NCBI RefSeq assembly: GCF_029223195.1
Contig: NZ_JARHUF010000005.1
Coordinates: forward strand, 124,001-188,000
DNA from: Vibrio sp. CAU 1672
GTDB lineage: Bacteria > Pseudomonadota > Gammaproteobacteria > Enterobacterales > Vibrionaceae
Direction of reading: 5' to 3'
Length of the DNA: 64,000 nt
Under the pieces are notes generated by a model. The model was not told the DNA's origin. It was given only the letters and a program-made list of their open reading frames with translations, and did not search any database. A program made the position numbers and the translations under genes. This document shows, one piece after another, positions 27,268-37,276 of this stretch. Every line of letters begins with the position of its first letter. Positions within the stretch are counted from its first letter, which is position 1.

Positions 27268-28560
27268 TTACTTGCTTACGCGACGTGCCTTAAGGCGTTT
27301 TACCATCGCCAGACGTCGCTCTGCCGCACCTTGGTCTGAAGCAGATTGGTTCGGGTTATTACGGCGCCCCTGACGATTCTTATACGCAGGCTTAGAATGC
27401 AGCTTATCAATATAAGCATCACGTGCTTTTGGCTCGTAACCTGCCAGTTCAATCCGGCGGATACGCTGCTGGATCAGGTTTTCAACCTGAACCACCGTCA
27501 GCTCTTCTTCACGGTTAACAAATGACACTGCGTGCCCTTGCTTACCGGCGCGGCCGGTACGGCCAATACGGTGCACGTAATCTTCAGCCAAAAACGGCAT
27601 GTCGTAGTTGACTACGTGTGGTAAATCTTCAATATCCAGTCCGCGAGCCGCAACATCGGTGGCGACCATCACGCGTGCCTTGCCCGACTTAAACTCTTCC
27701 AAAGCCCGGCGTCGGGCACTTTGCGCTTTATCACCGTGACAAACTACCGCTTTGATCCCGTCCAGCTTGAGCTCACGCACCACTTCGTTGGCGGTTTCTT
27801 TGTAGTTGACAAACACCAGGACCTGTTGCCAGTTCTTACGCCCGACCAACTCAGAAAGCAGCTCGGTTTTGCGCTCCTGATCAACCGGATAAAGCACATG
27901 GGCTACGGTGTGTGCGGCGGTATTAGCGCGCTCAACTTCGATACGTTTCGGTTTACGCAAAATGTCATTTGCCAACAGGTTCAACTGGCTCGAGGTTGTC
28001 GCAGAGAACATCATGATCTGGGGATCGGTTTCCACTTCCATCATGATTTTGCGCACCGGCTGAATAAAACCCATGTCTAAGATTCGGTCTGCTTCATCGA
28101 ACACCAAAAACTCTAATCTGGCGATAGAGGCATTTCCCTGCTCAATGTGCTCTTCAAGGCGGCCCGGGGTCGCAACCAGAATATCCACGCCATTTTCCAG
28201 TGCCGAAATTTGCGACGACATCTTACGCCCGCCAAATACCGCAGTTACCGTCAGATCGGTATACTTGGTATAAGCCTTAATGTTGTCAGCAATTTGCTCG
28301 ACCAACTCACGTGTCGGAGCCAGAATCAGTGCACGCGCGGTTTTACGTGAAGCGCTGCGGCCAGAGTCTAAAAGCTGCTGGATCAACGGCAGAGAAAACG
28401 CCGCGGTTTTACCGGTACCGGTTTGCGCCGTTGCGAAAATATCATGACCTTTGCGAGCCATTGGAATCGCTTTTTGTTGAATCGGCGTTAACTTTTCATA
28501 ACCACATTCTGCCAGTGCTTTTACCACTTCTGGCGCGAAACCTTGAGATGAAAATGACAT
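27268..28560 (-). CDS. rhlE: DEAD-box RNA helicase, RhlE-like
   Basis: A 430-residue helicase with all DEAD-box motifs in order: Q motif (LTPIQQKAIP), AQTGTGKT, PTREL, TPGR, DEAD, SATT, VATDVAARGLD and HRIGRTGRAG. After the RecA domains comes a short basic tail (RQGRRNNPNQ and RRLAMVKRLKARR) which is the usual RNA-affinity extension of RhlE/SrmB-type proteins. It unwinds short RNA duplexes and helps ribosome assembly or mRNA turnover. The assignment to RhlE rather than another DEAD-box subgroup is by overall length and resemblance. Confidence 0.9.
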   Translation of the reverse strand: MSFSSQGFAPEVVKALAECGYEKLTPIQQKAIPMARKGHDIFATAQTGTGKTAAFSLPLIQQLLDSGRSASRKTARALILAPTRELVEQIADNIKAYTKYTDLTVTAVFGGRKMSSQISALENGVDILVATPGRLEEHIEQGNASIARLEFLVFDEADRILDMGFIQPVRKIMMEVETDPQIMMFSATTSSQLNLLANDILRKPKRIEVERANTAAHTVAHVLYPVDQERKTELLSELVGRKNWQQVLVFVNYKETANEVVRELKLDGIKAVVCHGDKAQSARRRALEEFKSGKARVMVATDVAARGLDIEDLPHVVNYDMPFLAEDYVHRIGRTGRAGKQGHAVSFVNREEELTVVQVENLIQQRIRRIELAGYEPKARDAYIDKLHSKPAYKNRQGRRNNPNQSASDQGAAERRLAMVKRLKARRVSK

Positions 28561-28694
28561 TGAGCGTATTCCTTAAAGAGATCACATAAGTTGCATTAAA
28601 AATGTTAGCCGTGAACTATAACTGAAATGGAGTGATTTATCTCACTTTTTTATGCATAAACGGTGAAATACCCCGCCACAACCAACCGTTCTGG

Positions 28695-29681
28695 TTATCG
28701 TGCAAGCCCACATAACGTCAACAAGATCAGCTCCAACTGATCCCAGGGCATCAACTGAGAGTCAATCACTTCCAGACGGGACTCAAACCCTTCAAGGCTC
28801 ATTTTATTCACTGAAACAACACCGTTTGCAACATTGAAGGCAAAACAGCCTTGATCGGTGTTCACCACCGCTTTTACCCGCTCTGCCGTTAAATCTGACA
28901 GCATAGAAAATAGTTGGTCGAAATTAAAAGTGAGTTCCGCTCCGAACAACCAGCCGCAGCTGTAGTACCCCTGCCCCTTATTCTCTTTACGAATAAACGC
29001 CTCGCCCGGCGGCAACTGGAACTGCGGTTCTTGCTGGGCGTGCTCATGATGGTGAGAGGCAATATGTGCCGAAGCGCCACCGTGGACACGCTCAATATCC
29101 AGCACCTCAACCGGCAGATCACCATCGTGGATCAGTTTACTGAAGACTTTAGCCGGAACCTGATCGGTAACCCATCCGTTAAACACATCAATATCATGGC
29201 TGCTACACAAGTCCACTTTGCTGCCAATCACCACATCGGCACTGTCGAGCTGATCAATGAAGTTTTGGTTTGACAGGTATTTGTCATCACTTAAATGACG
29301 CGGATCGACCAATGCAATAGTCGCCTTCAGGTCAACGTACGGTGCATACTGCTCAGAGGTGAGTGTGGCAATGACCTGCTTGGGATGACCAAGCCCGGTC
29401 GGCTCAATCAACAAACGATCAGGCTTTTGACGCAATAACGCGGTGATCCCCACCGACATCGGCACCCCGGCGGTACAGCACATGCAGCCTCCCGGCACTT
29501 CTTTGATCAGCGCGCCTTGATCAGTCATCAACGCGCCATCAATACCAATTTCACCGAATTCATTAACCAGAACCGCCCAGTTCTCATCTTCAGGCTTGTT
29601 CTTAAGCAGATTAAGGATAGTTGTGGTTTTACCCACGCCAAGAAATCCGGTCAGGATATTGGTAGGGACTCGATTAGGCAT
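28695..29681 (-). CDS. CobW/YjiA-family GTPase (COG0523 metal chaperone-like)
   Basis: A 328-residue G3E GTPase. Visible are the P-loop GFLGVGKTT near the N-terminus, the metal-binding CxCC motif (GGCMCC), the Walker B-like LLIEPTGLGHPKQV, and the histidine-rich linker HIASHHHEHAQQ before the CobW C-terminal domain (about residues 225-328). Members insert or buffer zinc or other metals. The ATG at 29681 is preferred over one five codons upstream because GGAG lies six bases before it. No Zur-type box was found in the short upstream region. Metal and client are unknown. Confidence 0.87.
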   Translation of the reverse strand: MPNRVPTNILTGFLGVGKTTTILNLLKNKPEDENWAVLVNEFGEIGIDGALMTDQGALIKEVPGGCMCCTAGVPMSVGITALLRQKPDRLLIEPTGLGHPKQVIATLTSEQYAPYVDLKATIALVDPRHLSDDKYLSNQNFIDQLDSADVVIGSKVDLCSSHDIDVFNGWVTDQVPAKVFSKLIHDGDLPVEVLDIERVHGGASAHIASHHHEHAQQEPQFQLPPGEAFIRKENKGQGYYSCGWLFGAELTFNFDQLFSMLSDLTAERVKAVVNTDQGCFAFNVANGVVSVNKMSLEGFESRLEVIDSQLMPWDQLELILLTLCGLAR

Positions 29682-29786
29682 GCATTTCTCCGCCATTGGT
29701 GCTGAAATTTTCCTAAAGTATACGAAGTAACATGCCTGTACTCCAGTGGTTTCAATACCATGCAGGTATAAATACCACCGGTTGAA

Positions 29787-30050
29787 TTACGGTTTTCTAT
29801 CGCGAGTATTCAGGCCACGTTTGAGTGCCAGCGCTTTGCTATGCGGTGAGCCCTGATAAAAATCAAACACACTTGAGTTAGGGGCACCAGACAAGTGCAA
29901 GCAGGTATAAATGATACAGACAAAAAAAGCGATGATCGCAATCAGGATCGGGAGTAAGCCTAAGCTGTTTTCAAATTTGAGTGCTGCAATTGCCAACGCA
30001 AACACCATCGCAGAGGCAATAGCAATGTTTCTACTGTTCGAGTGTTTCAT
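29787..30050 (-). CDS. Small membrane protein, function unknown
   Basis: An 87-residue protein with two hydrophobic segments (about residues 7-24 and 29-51, the second IAIIAFFVCIIYTCLHL) and a basic C-terminal tail (KALALKRGLNTRDRKP). No family was recognised. It lies upstream of the CobW-family gene in the same direction, 105 bases away. Reality of the gene is supported by its length in an otherwise free region and its coherent membrane topology. Confidence 0.55.
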   Translation of the reverse strand: MKHSNSRNIAIASAMVFALAIAALKFENSLGLLPILIAIIAFFVCIIYTCLHLSGAPNSSVFDFYQGSPHSKALALKRGLNTRDRKP

Positions 30051-30224
30051 AACTATTCACCCTTCTGAACTAAAATACAACAATTCAGAGTCAAAGTATT
30101 GAATTTATAAAGAAAACACTATAATGCTAGCCCCTTTTCAGCGCACAGAGTTTGAACACGCCAGCAAATCAGAAAACCGCTGCAGCGAATTCAGGTAAGT
30201 TTCAACGGCACATCACAATTTAGC

Positions 30225-30863
30225 TCAACATACCTGACCCGCACTAATCATGACATCCTGCTCATGCTCAATCGTTGCTTGCGCAAGCAAGCGCAGGCCT
30301 TCGACTATCGTCTCTAACGCCATGGTTGGCTGGCTACCATTGGTATTCTGACCCGGCAACAACGGGATATGCACAAATCCGTGCCTGATGTTTGTTTCGC
30401 GCAGAAAATGCTGGATAGCATAGAACAGATGGTTACAGACAAACGTACCGGCGGTGTTCGACACCTGGCAAGGGATACCATGTTGTTGCAGTGTTTGGCT
30501 AATCGCTTTGATCGGCAGAGAGCTAAAATAGGCTGCCGGGCCTCCATCAATAACAGGTTCATCTACCGGTTGGTTACCCGCGTTATCAGCAATGCGGAAA
30601 TCATCAAGATTAATCGCGACACGCTCCGGAGTGATCGCAGCGCGGCCCGCCGCCTGGCCCACAGTGATCACCACATCGGGCTTATACTGCTTTATCGCCC
30701 CTATCACTGTTTGCACCGACTCATAACGCACCACCGGAACACTGCATGTAACAATTTCACCACCATCTAACCGGGCTACAGAGAGTCGCTGTATCGCTTC
30801 GAGTGCCGGGTTAATAAGAGCACCGGCAAAGGGTTCAAAACCAGTGATCAGTATTTTTTTCAT
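30225..30863 (-). CDS. pcp: Pyrrolidone-carboxylate peptidase
   Basis: A 212-residue C15 cysteine peptidase. The start at 30863 gives the canonical [12 protein letters not shown]; an upstream ATG would add eight atypical residues. The glutamate region ([17 protein letters not shown]), the nucleophile in [14 protein letters not shown] and the histidine in GFVHIPLLP form the catalytic triad. It removes N-terminal pyroglutamate from peptides in the cytoplasm. Length matches the family (about 215). No operon partner is evident. Confidence 0.94.
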   Translation of the reverse strand: MKKILITGFEPFAGALINPALEAIQRLSVARLDGGEIVTCSVPVVRYESVQTVIGAIKQYKPDVVITVGQAAGRAAITPERVAINLDDFRIADNAGNQPVDEPVIDGGPAAYFSSLPIKAISQTLQQHGIPCQVSNTAGTFVCNHLFYAIQHFLRETNIRHGFVHIPLLPGQNTNGSQPTMALETIVEGLRLLAQATIEHEQDVMISAGQVC

Positions 30864-31026
30864 AACATTCTTGGATTCGGATACCATGGTTATATCTTAT
30901 CGATCATTGGCTTAGAACAACACTCTTTCCCAAATAGAATTTTATTCCGACAAGCCTTGGTTTATCCCGGGTTCTTGGGTAGAGTACGCCCCTATGATGT
31001 AATCGCACTTCACGAGAAGAAATACG

Positions 31027-31275
31027 ATGAATATTGAAAATGAAGTCATTGAGAGTTTAGAAGAGCTGGAATCTTTTCTGCTGATGGTAGAGAGCGGCGC
31101 ACTTGGCTTAAACGGCGTTGCAGGGGTGGCCTTAGCGACCACCAATACGGACGGCCGCCCGTTTGTTGCAGTTCTGGGTGAGCAGCATCAGCTGCTGCTG
31201 GGCCGCTGGGTTTCGCAATATGTTTACGAGCATGGTAAAGAGATGGTACGAAACGGCCCTCAGCGTAAACACTAG
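31027..31275 (+). CDS. Conserved-looking hypothetical protein, 82 aa
   Basis: A small soluble protein with an acidic amphipathic N-terminal helix (NEVIESLEELESFL), a glycine-rich middle and a basic C-terminus. No family was recognised. It has its own strong terminator 12 bases downstream and an upstream AAGAAATACG before the ATG, both of which support it as a real gene. No functional inference is made. Confidence 0.65.
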   Translation: MNIENEVIESLEELESFLLMVESGALGLNGVAGVALATTNTDGRPFVAVLGEQHQLLLGRWVSQYVYEHGKEMVRNGPQRKH

Positions 31276-31286
31276 CAAAATCAAAT

Positions 31287-31317
31287 AAAAAGCTCGCAGA
31301 TAAATGCGAGCTTTTTT
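31287..31317 (+). terminator. Intrinsic terminator after the 82-aa gene
   Basis: Stem AAAAAGCTCGCA/TGCGAGCTTTTT with a six-base loop and six Ts; symmetrical enough to act on both strands. Confidence 0.9.
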
Positions 31318-31463
31318 ATAACAGTTTGTGTTTATCGGCAAATCACAAGAAAGGCTTTGTCCCCTTCTACTCTGGATTAGACAATCGGGTTAACAGTCCC
31401 TCGCGCAATCTACACCACTGGAACTACGTTACTAACCAGTCTTGTTTCTTCAGCGAAGCCACA

Positions 31464-32477
31464 TTAATTAGTACTGAACTCCAGCTGTCCCATCGAAGAA
31501 GTATTCAACGGAGCACGGAAAGATTTACCCATCAACTCATACACGTTATAACGAACGGTGTTCCAGTTTTCGCCAAAGTTATACTCAAAGACACTGTCAC
31601 CCGTTTCCAGGCTTTGTGACAACGTCCATTCCGTGGCGTATCCTGTCATGCCCTGACCAAAGTCCATATATGGTGCATCAGCCGGTACACGATACGCGAC
31701 GGTTGAAAGTTTCATCATACCATTTTGTGCACTGCTGGGTTCGTCGAGCCAGTTAAGGAAGTAGCTTGCATGGACAAAGCGGCTGCGTGATGCACTGTTA
31801 CCGTTTGAACCAAAGGCAAGGTTTCGGTCAGCAACTTCCCACGATGGCTTGATTTCTTTTAGATTGTCGATGTGCTCTTGCATTGACGGATCGTTGGTCA
31901 TAACAGCCGCTTCTTCACCGCGGTAGATCTTCAGACCATCCGGATCCATTTCAATCACCGCACGATCACCACTTTTATCCGTAATTGACCAGTGCAAAGT
32001 AATATCAACCGGCATCGCCTCAAGTTGCATCGCCGCATAATCCAGTGATGGTAATGCAGTGACAACCTCTTCAACTGATGCATAATTGGTCAGGATATAT
32101 TCACCGAGTGTGAACTGAGAAATTTGCTCCGGGCTGGATACCGCTTCCATGGTCATGGGACGGTAAAACAGCGTGTTAACCTGTAGGCCTTCACTGTTTA
32201 CGCCATCATGAACCAAATCCAGCTCACCATAGGCAAGGATCGCAACAACATCATATTTTACTGTGTATTGAGTGCCGACACCCGGGCCTTGGATATAACG
32301 TTTCTCACCTTTAACAATGCCACCCAGTTTTGGGTTAGTTGACTCCATCCAATCGTTAGTGCGGGTTGTGATAGTGCCGTGGCTTTCGGTGTTCCATGCA
32401 ATAGAGGTACAGGCATGCGCCGCGCCAGCAGTCATTCCGGCCATCATAATGCTAAGGGCAAGGGCTTTTAATTTCAT
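31464..32477 (-). CDS. Secreted choloylglycine hydrolase-family Ntn hydrolase (penicillin V acylase/bile salt hydrolase)
   Basis: A 337-residue precursor. A start at 32477 with AGGAAA upstream gives a signal peptide (MKLKALALSIMMAGMTAGAAHA) directly followed by Cys23, the N-terminal nucleophile. Counting that Cys as 1, Arg17 and Asp20 of the family's active site are in place (TTRTNDW). Such enzymes hydrolyse penicillin V, conjugated bile acids or acyl-homoserine lactones; the substrate is not decided by sequence. Export fits the gram-negative periplasmic PVA group. A LysR regulator lies 100 bases upstream in the same direction. The related V. cholerae acylase is, as I recall, under quorum-sensing control. 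Confidence 0.88.
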   Translation of the reverse strand: MKLKALALSIMMAGMTAGAAHACTSIAWNTESHGTITTRTNDWMESTNPKLGGIVKGEKRYIQGPGVGTQYTVKYDVVAILAYGELDLVHDGVNSEGLQVNTLFYRPMTMEAVSSPEQISQFTLGEYILTNYASVEEVVTALPSLDYAAMQLEAMPVDITLHWSITDKSGDRAVIEMDPDGLKIYRGEEAAVMTNDPSMQEHIDNLKEIKPSWEVADRNLAFGSNGNSASRSRFVHASYFLNWLDEPSSAQNGMMKLSTVAYRVPADAPYMDFGQGMTGYATEWTLSQSLETGDSVFEYNFGENWNTVRYNVYELMGKSFRAPLNTSSMGQLEFSTN

Positions 32478-32576
32478 CGTATTTCCTGATTCGTTGTTAT
32501 TGGATATGTGACGTATCTTAGTCACCCAGAACATTCCAACCAACTCAGGACATGAGGACCAAACCCTCACATAGCA

Positions 32577-33470
32577 TCATATAGCCTCATATTGAGGAGA
32601 GTACTGCTTAATTAACTCGATAATGTATGAAGCAACTGGCCCCATTGAGGTTGACGTCTGCCAAAGCACAACCGGAAACCGCAGCGCCGTACCAAGCTCT
32701 TTGAGGGGAATTTCTTCCAGCTGTTTGCACTCCAGCGCCGGTTCAACGCTATGCGATGGCAAAATGGCCCAGCCCTCTCCCGCTTTTAATAGCTGAAGCA
32801 GCAAATGCAAACTATCAAATTTCTGGATGTAATTTGAGGTACAGACCGAGCGTGAGATCCCAGAATGATAATAGTCATTCAGCACTAACTGAGGTAACTG
32901 CTGCAATGCCGCCAGACCTGCGGGTTTTTCTTTTTGCATAAAAGCGGGACTAGCGCAAAGAGAAAAAGGCAAACTCAACAAATAGGTGAAATCTATCGAA
33001 CTGACGGCATCGCCATTGGGACACACCACCAGCGCCAGATCAGCCTGGTTGTCTTGCAACGCGGCTAATATCTCTGCATTACCACCTTTCAGCCAATGAA
33101 CCCTGACCTGACTGTAGCGCTTGCGCAGCTGCTCCATTATTGTGACGATGAGTTGTGCTGGGATCTGCTCGGAGTAATAAACGATCAACTCAGTTTCAAT
33201 GCCTTTCTCCTGATACAGACATAGCTGTTCAAACGCGCTGCTTGCGGCAGATAACGCCTTAGCTTGCTGGTACAAGGATTTGCCTTCAGAGGTCAAGATC
33301 GGGTACCGGCCACTGCGGTCAAACAAGGGCATGTTTATCTCAATCTCCAGGTTGGTGATCACCTGGCCAAGAGTGGTGCGATGTTTGCCCAGTTGTTTGG
33401 CGGCCGCACTGAAGGAACCCGAATCGGCAACCGCAACAAACGCCTGAATCTGCTCGTAACTAATTCTCAT
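32577..33470 (-). CDS. LysR-family transcriptional regulator
   Basis: A 297-residue protein with the LysR winged-helix domain at residues 3-62 (FVAVADSGSFSAAAKQLGKHRTTLGQVITNLE) and a substrate-binding domain from about 90 to 290. It is followed in the same direction by the Ntn hydrolase gene and is divergent from guanine deaminase, so either could be its target. It closely resembles in layout the LysR gene at 57659. Ligand unknown. Confidence 0.9.
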   Translation of the reverse strand: MRISYEQIQAFVAVADSGSFSAAAKQLGKHRTTLGQVITNLEIEINMPLFDRSGRYPILTSEGKSLYQQAKALSAASSAFEQLCLYQEKGIETELIVYYSEQIPAQLIVTIMEQLRKRYSQVRVHWLKGGNAEILAALQDNQADLALVVCPNGDAVSSIDFTYLLSLPFSLCASPAFMQKEKPAGLAALQQLPQLVLNDYYHSGISRSVCTSNYIQKFDSLHLLLQLLKAGEGWAILPSHSVEPALECKQLEEIPLKELGTALRFPVVLWQTSTSMGPVASYIIELIKQYSPQYEAI

Positions 33471-33669
33471 ACCATTAGGATAATCGTGTGATGTGAGGAG
33501 ATGATAAACAGGCTACTCGTTACTGTCCAGCTGAGTAAACCGCAGAACTAACATCAATACTCAGCTTCCTGTCAAAACCCGGACCACCTTCTGCGATATT
33601 GCCGTCAAACAGACTAAAGTTGGATTATATTTATTAAAGTGGTGGCTTATTCCTGCATTGGAGTGATTT

Positions 33670-34989
33670 ATGAGATCGTCAGCATCCCGCGTTATTCGTG
33701 CAAGCTTTCTCCACTTTTTAACGGATCCCAGCAAAATCGATCCCGTATCGGCATGTTATGAGTATTTTGACGATGGCTTGCTGATTATCGAAAACGGCCT
33801 GTTCACAACCCTCAAAACGTATACTGACGATGCCGCTAAGGAGTACCAACACATTGATGACTTGCGCGGAAAACTGATCATGCCGGGCTTTATAGATAGC
33901 CACATTCATTACCCGCAAACCCAAATGATCGCGGCCTACGGCGAACAACTGCTGGAATGGCTTGAGACCTATACCTTCCCGACTGAGCAACAATTCAAAG
34001 ACAAACAACACGCCGAAACCATCGCGACCTTCTTCATCAACGAACTGCTCAAAAATGGCACCACCAGCGCAATGGTGTTTTGTACTGTGCATCCGGAATC
34101 CGTCGATGCGTTATTTGCACAAGCCGCAGAAAAGAACATGCGTCTTATCGCCGGTAAAGTGATGATGGACAGAAATGCCCCGGAATACTTGCTTGATAGC
34201 GCCGACTCCAGCTATAGCGATACCAAGGAGCTCATTGACAAGTGGCACAACCAGGGCAGGCTGCACTATGCCATTACCCCGCGTTTTGCGCCCACGTCTA
34301 CCCCCGAGCAGTTAGCCATGGCAGGTAAATTAAAAGCAGAATACCCTGATGTTTATGTCCATACTCACCTGTCAGAACACAAAAATGAAGTCGAATGGGT
34401 GCAATCGCTGTTTCCCGAGCGGAAAAACTACTTCGATGTTTATCATCATTATGGTCTTACTGGCGACAGATCGATCTTTGCCCATGCCATCCATCTGACC
34501 GAACACGAATGGCAGGTGATCACCCAGACTAACTCGGTGATTGCATTTTGCCCGACGTCGAATCTCTTCCTTGGCAGCGGCCTGTTTGATGTTGAAAAGT
34601 CCCAACAGCACAATATCCGGGTGGGATTAGGTACCGACGTTGGTGCAGGCACCAGTTTTTCCCTGCTGCAAACCTTGAATGAAGCCTATAAAGTTGCTCA
34701 GTTACAAGGCGAAAAACTGTCGGCCTTTCAAGGCCTCTATCTGGCAACCCTTGGGGGGGCCGCCGCACTGAGCATTGACGACAAAGTGGGTAACTTTGCC
34801 CCGGGTAAGGAGGCCGATTTTGTTGTCTTGAACTGGTTAGCGACCGATCTGCAAAAACTGCATGCCCAATACTCCACCAGTCTTGAAGATCGACTGTTTG
34901 CCCTGATGATCCTCGGAGACGATCGCAATATCGATTCTACCTACGTTGCCGGTCAGCTTGTCTATACCAACAAAGCGGCAAAATCCTAA
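33670..34989 (+). CDS. guaD: Guanine deaminase
   Basis: A 439-residue amidohydrolase. The zinc motif PGFIDSHIHYPQ (His77, His79) is followed by the guanine deaminase-specific EQLLEWLETYTFPTE, then the HTHLSEH block, EHAIHLTEHEW region and GTDVGAGTSFSLL with the catalytic aspartate. The enzyme converts guanine to xanthine plus ammonia in purine salvage or nitrogen scavenging. It is divergent from a LysR gene. Length equals that of E. coli GuaD (439). Confidence 0.94.
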   Translation: MRSSASRVIRASFLHFLTDPSKIDPVSACYEYFDDGLLIIENGLFTTLKTYTDDAAKEYQHIDDLRGKLIMPGFIDSHIHYPQTQMIAAYGEQLLEWLETYTFPTEQQFKDKQHAETIATFFINELLKNGTTSAMVFCTVHPESVDALFAQAAEKNMRLIAGKVMMDRNAPEYLLDSADSSYSDTKELIDKWHNQGRLHYAITPRFAPTSTPEQLAMAGKLKAEYPDVYVHTHLSEHKNEVEWVQSLFPERKNYFDVYHHYGLTGDRSIFAHAIHLTEHEWQVITQTNSVIAFCPTSNLFLGSGLFDVEKSQQHNIRVGLGTDVGAGTSFSLLQTLNEAYKVAQLQGEKLSAFQGLYLATLGGAAALSIDDKVGNFAPGKEADFVVLNWLATDLQKLHAQYSTSLEDRLFALMILGDDRNIDSTYVAGQLVYTNKAAKS

Positions 34990-35008
34990 TGGATTGCCTC
35001 TCATAAAG

Positions 35009-35044
35009 CAGCACCATCATTCGATATCACACATAATGGTGCTG
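35009..35044. repeat. Nine-bp perfect inverted repeat after guaD
   Basis: CAGCACCAT and ATGGTGCTG flank an 18-base spacer between convergent guaD and the broken cyclase gene. A loose terminator is possible but neither strand has a proper T-run. Confidence 0.7.
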
Positions 35045-35101
35045 TTGAGTGGGTGACTTCTCGCTTCATTCTGGCTCCCCAGGCCGCACATACCTCTGGC
35101 A

Positions 35102-36868
35102 TCAACTGATAATTTTATCCCGTCCGCTGCTTTTCGCCTGATAGAGTTTCTTATCACTTTCGTTGATCAATGTCTTATCAGAGACTGCGGAAACACTGGT
35201 TAGGTGGGAAACACCGAAACTCATCGTAATGTGGTAGCTGCCAAATACAGGATTTGGGGCGAAAGAATGACGTATTTTCTCCAGCCTCGCCAGAACCTGG
35301 GCCTGCTCAGCTCCAACAAACACCAACGCAAACTCTTCGCCACCATAGCGAGCGACAATATCTTCTGCACGAACATGGCTTTTAAGATTATCAGCCACAA
35401 AAGCAAGTGCGCGATCGCCAAGGTTGTGGCCATAATTATTATTCACACGTTTAAAGTGATCGATATCGCACAAGACAAATGTGACTGATTTATGATGCCT
35501 CTGCGCGCACTCTAACGCCTGCCTAAACACCTGATTGAATCCACGTCGATTGTAGAGCCCGGTGAGTTCATCGGTGTGGCTCTGCTCTAACAGCCCCTCA
35601 TTTTCTTCTTGTAGATCAGACGTCCTCTGGGCGACTTTTTGCTCAAGATTATGCATAACATCAGACAAATCATCCGCCATACTCTGTAGCCCACTAGCAA
35701 GGGAGTTAACTTCAGAAATACGGCTAATTGGCTGAGGCAGGTTTTGAATGCTTTCCAGCTTGCTGTTATTCGCTGCTACATTCAGTTGCTGTATTGGTAA
35801 GCCGATATAGCGGGCAACCAATGAGCCAACCAAGGCAATACCAATGAACAGTACCAGGGTGATCCATGCCATCGAATAGGTATACTCATCTAACAGTTCA
35901 ATGTGGTGCGCTTCCGGAATAATCACACCGATAATCCAGGTTTTGTCATAGCCAAAAGTAATTGGGCGTATCTGGTAAAGGTAGGATTCCCCATCTACTT
36001 CAATACTATGCGCACCGGGAACAAAACTCTGACCGACCTTGCCAAATACCCGGTTAGCGTGAGTGGCTAAAGTAAGACGCGTGGTCGTTCCATCCGTGAT
36101 TTGATACAGCTCGTCTGGCTGAGAGGTGGCAATCAGCGCCCCGTCCTCCTCTGCAATAAAGGCGTAGACATTCTCAACCAAATCAATGGAGGCTAAATAT
36201 TCATCCAGTTCAATTAAAGCGAGGCTGGTAGCCGTTACTCCTAACAGCTTACCCTGCTGGCTGTAAATCGGCGTAGAAAGTCCAATCCCCAGGGTTGGGT
36301 AGCCAAAGTATGGGTGGATCGGGCTCCAAACCACATCCTGAGCTTTTACTGCGTCGAGAAAAAACGGCCGGACTCTTGGATCGTAGCTAAAGCTTGGATC
36401 TAACTGAATTTTATTGCCAATAAAATGCACAGGATCGAACTCAAACCCTTACATAGTGAAAGCGTTATTGACATAGTTCGCGGCAATACTGTGCTGAACT
36501 CGGCCGATCGGATCCCTTGATGAAGCGACATAACGCCCGTCCGCCGTCGCGACGGAAATAAACGTCATCTGGGGATAAGGCACCGCCTGCTCATAGAATC
36601 GCCCTCCTACAGGGGCAAGATCATCAAGCAGTTCTGGACGATAAGAAAAAGCATCACGGTTTATCTCCACGATAGAGCTCAGTGGAGCCATAAAATTCAA
36701 TACGCGATCATATATCCGGCTTTCAACTTCCTGGATGTATTGCACACCAACACTCTTGGCTGCATTTGCAATGGTCGACGTCGAGAGCAGGTACACGGTC
36801 ATGCCGGAAATGAATACCAAAACCACAAAAGGGATGATAATCAGCCAACGCAATGAATATGTTTTCAC
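35102..36868 (-). pseudogene. Diguanylate cyclase (Cache-GGDEF) interrupted by an in-frame stop
   Basis: Two open segments in the same frame, 36868-36449 and 36430-35102, are separated only by a TAA at 36449-36451. Read through, they form one protein of 588 residues: a TM segment (residues 8-30), a periplasmic Cache-type sensor running across the stop, a second TM (VLFIGIALVGSLVARYIG), a HAMP-like linker and a GGDEF domain with an intact ARYGGEEF active site preceded by an RAED inhibitory-site motif. The cyclase would make c-di-GMP. The stop falls near residue 140 inside the sensor. A GTG at 36430 has only a weak upstream GAG, so efficient restart is doubtful. A sequencing error or readthrough cannot be excluded. 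Confidence 0.85.
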
Positions 36869-37160
36869 TTATTAATCGTCCTTAATTCCGTCTAATCTAA
36901 AACAATATGCAAATTATCATCATTTTGTTTAGAACATGTTGTCAGAACTCAAGTTTCATTCCCGCAAGTTGTCACAGCGCGCGCAATTATAACCAGCACT
37001 AATCGCCCTGTTTTACAAGCAATAGCTACTTATGCCAGAGATCTAATACATACAATGCTCGACAACAGCTTTTCACATCCCCCCATCTGCCAGTTCACAT
37101 TAATAACCCCAACATAGCGCCTCATCCGCCCAATATACTGTTCAAAAAAAACACGCAAAC

Positions 37161-37180
37161 CGTACTATCAAACTAGTTCA
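37161..37180. promoter_or_regulatory. TrpR-like operator upstream of orphan trpB (box 1)
   Basis: CGTACTATCAAACTAGTTCA agrees with the E. coli trp operator (read as CGTACTAGTTAACTAGTTCG) at 16 of 20 positions, with one full ACTAG half-site and one ACTAT. It overlaps a possible -10 (TACTAT), as the E. coli operator overlaps its promoter. Confidence 0.6.
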
Positions 37181-37250
37181 CGAGATCAGCGTCACGATTT
37201 AAGCAACTGGTCACACACTGTCATCTCAAGTTTAGGTATAACTGCATCAC

Positions 37251-37270
37251 TGTACTCATTAACTAGGATG
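37251..37270. promoter_or_regulatory. TrpR-like operator upstream of orphan trpB (box 2)
   Basis: TGTACTCATTAACTAGGATG matches the same operator at 14 of 20 positions and includes TTAACTAG exactly. It ends six bases before the trpB ATG and overlaps the ribosome site AGGATG. Confidence 0.5.
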
Positions 37271-37276
37271 TAACTA

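Noticed and set aside
32478..32570. Upstream extension of the Ntn hydrolase
   Set aside because: It would bury the signal peptide and nucleophile Cys inside the chain; AGGAAA supports the start at 32477.
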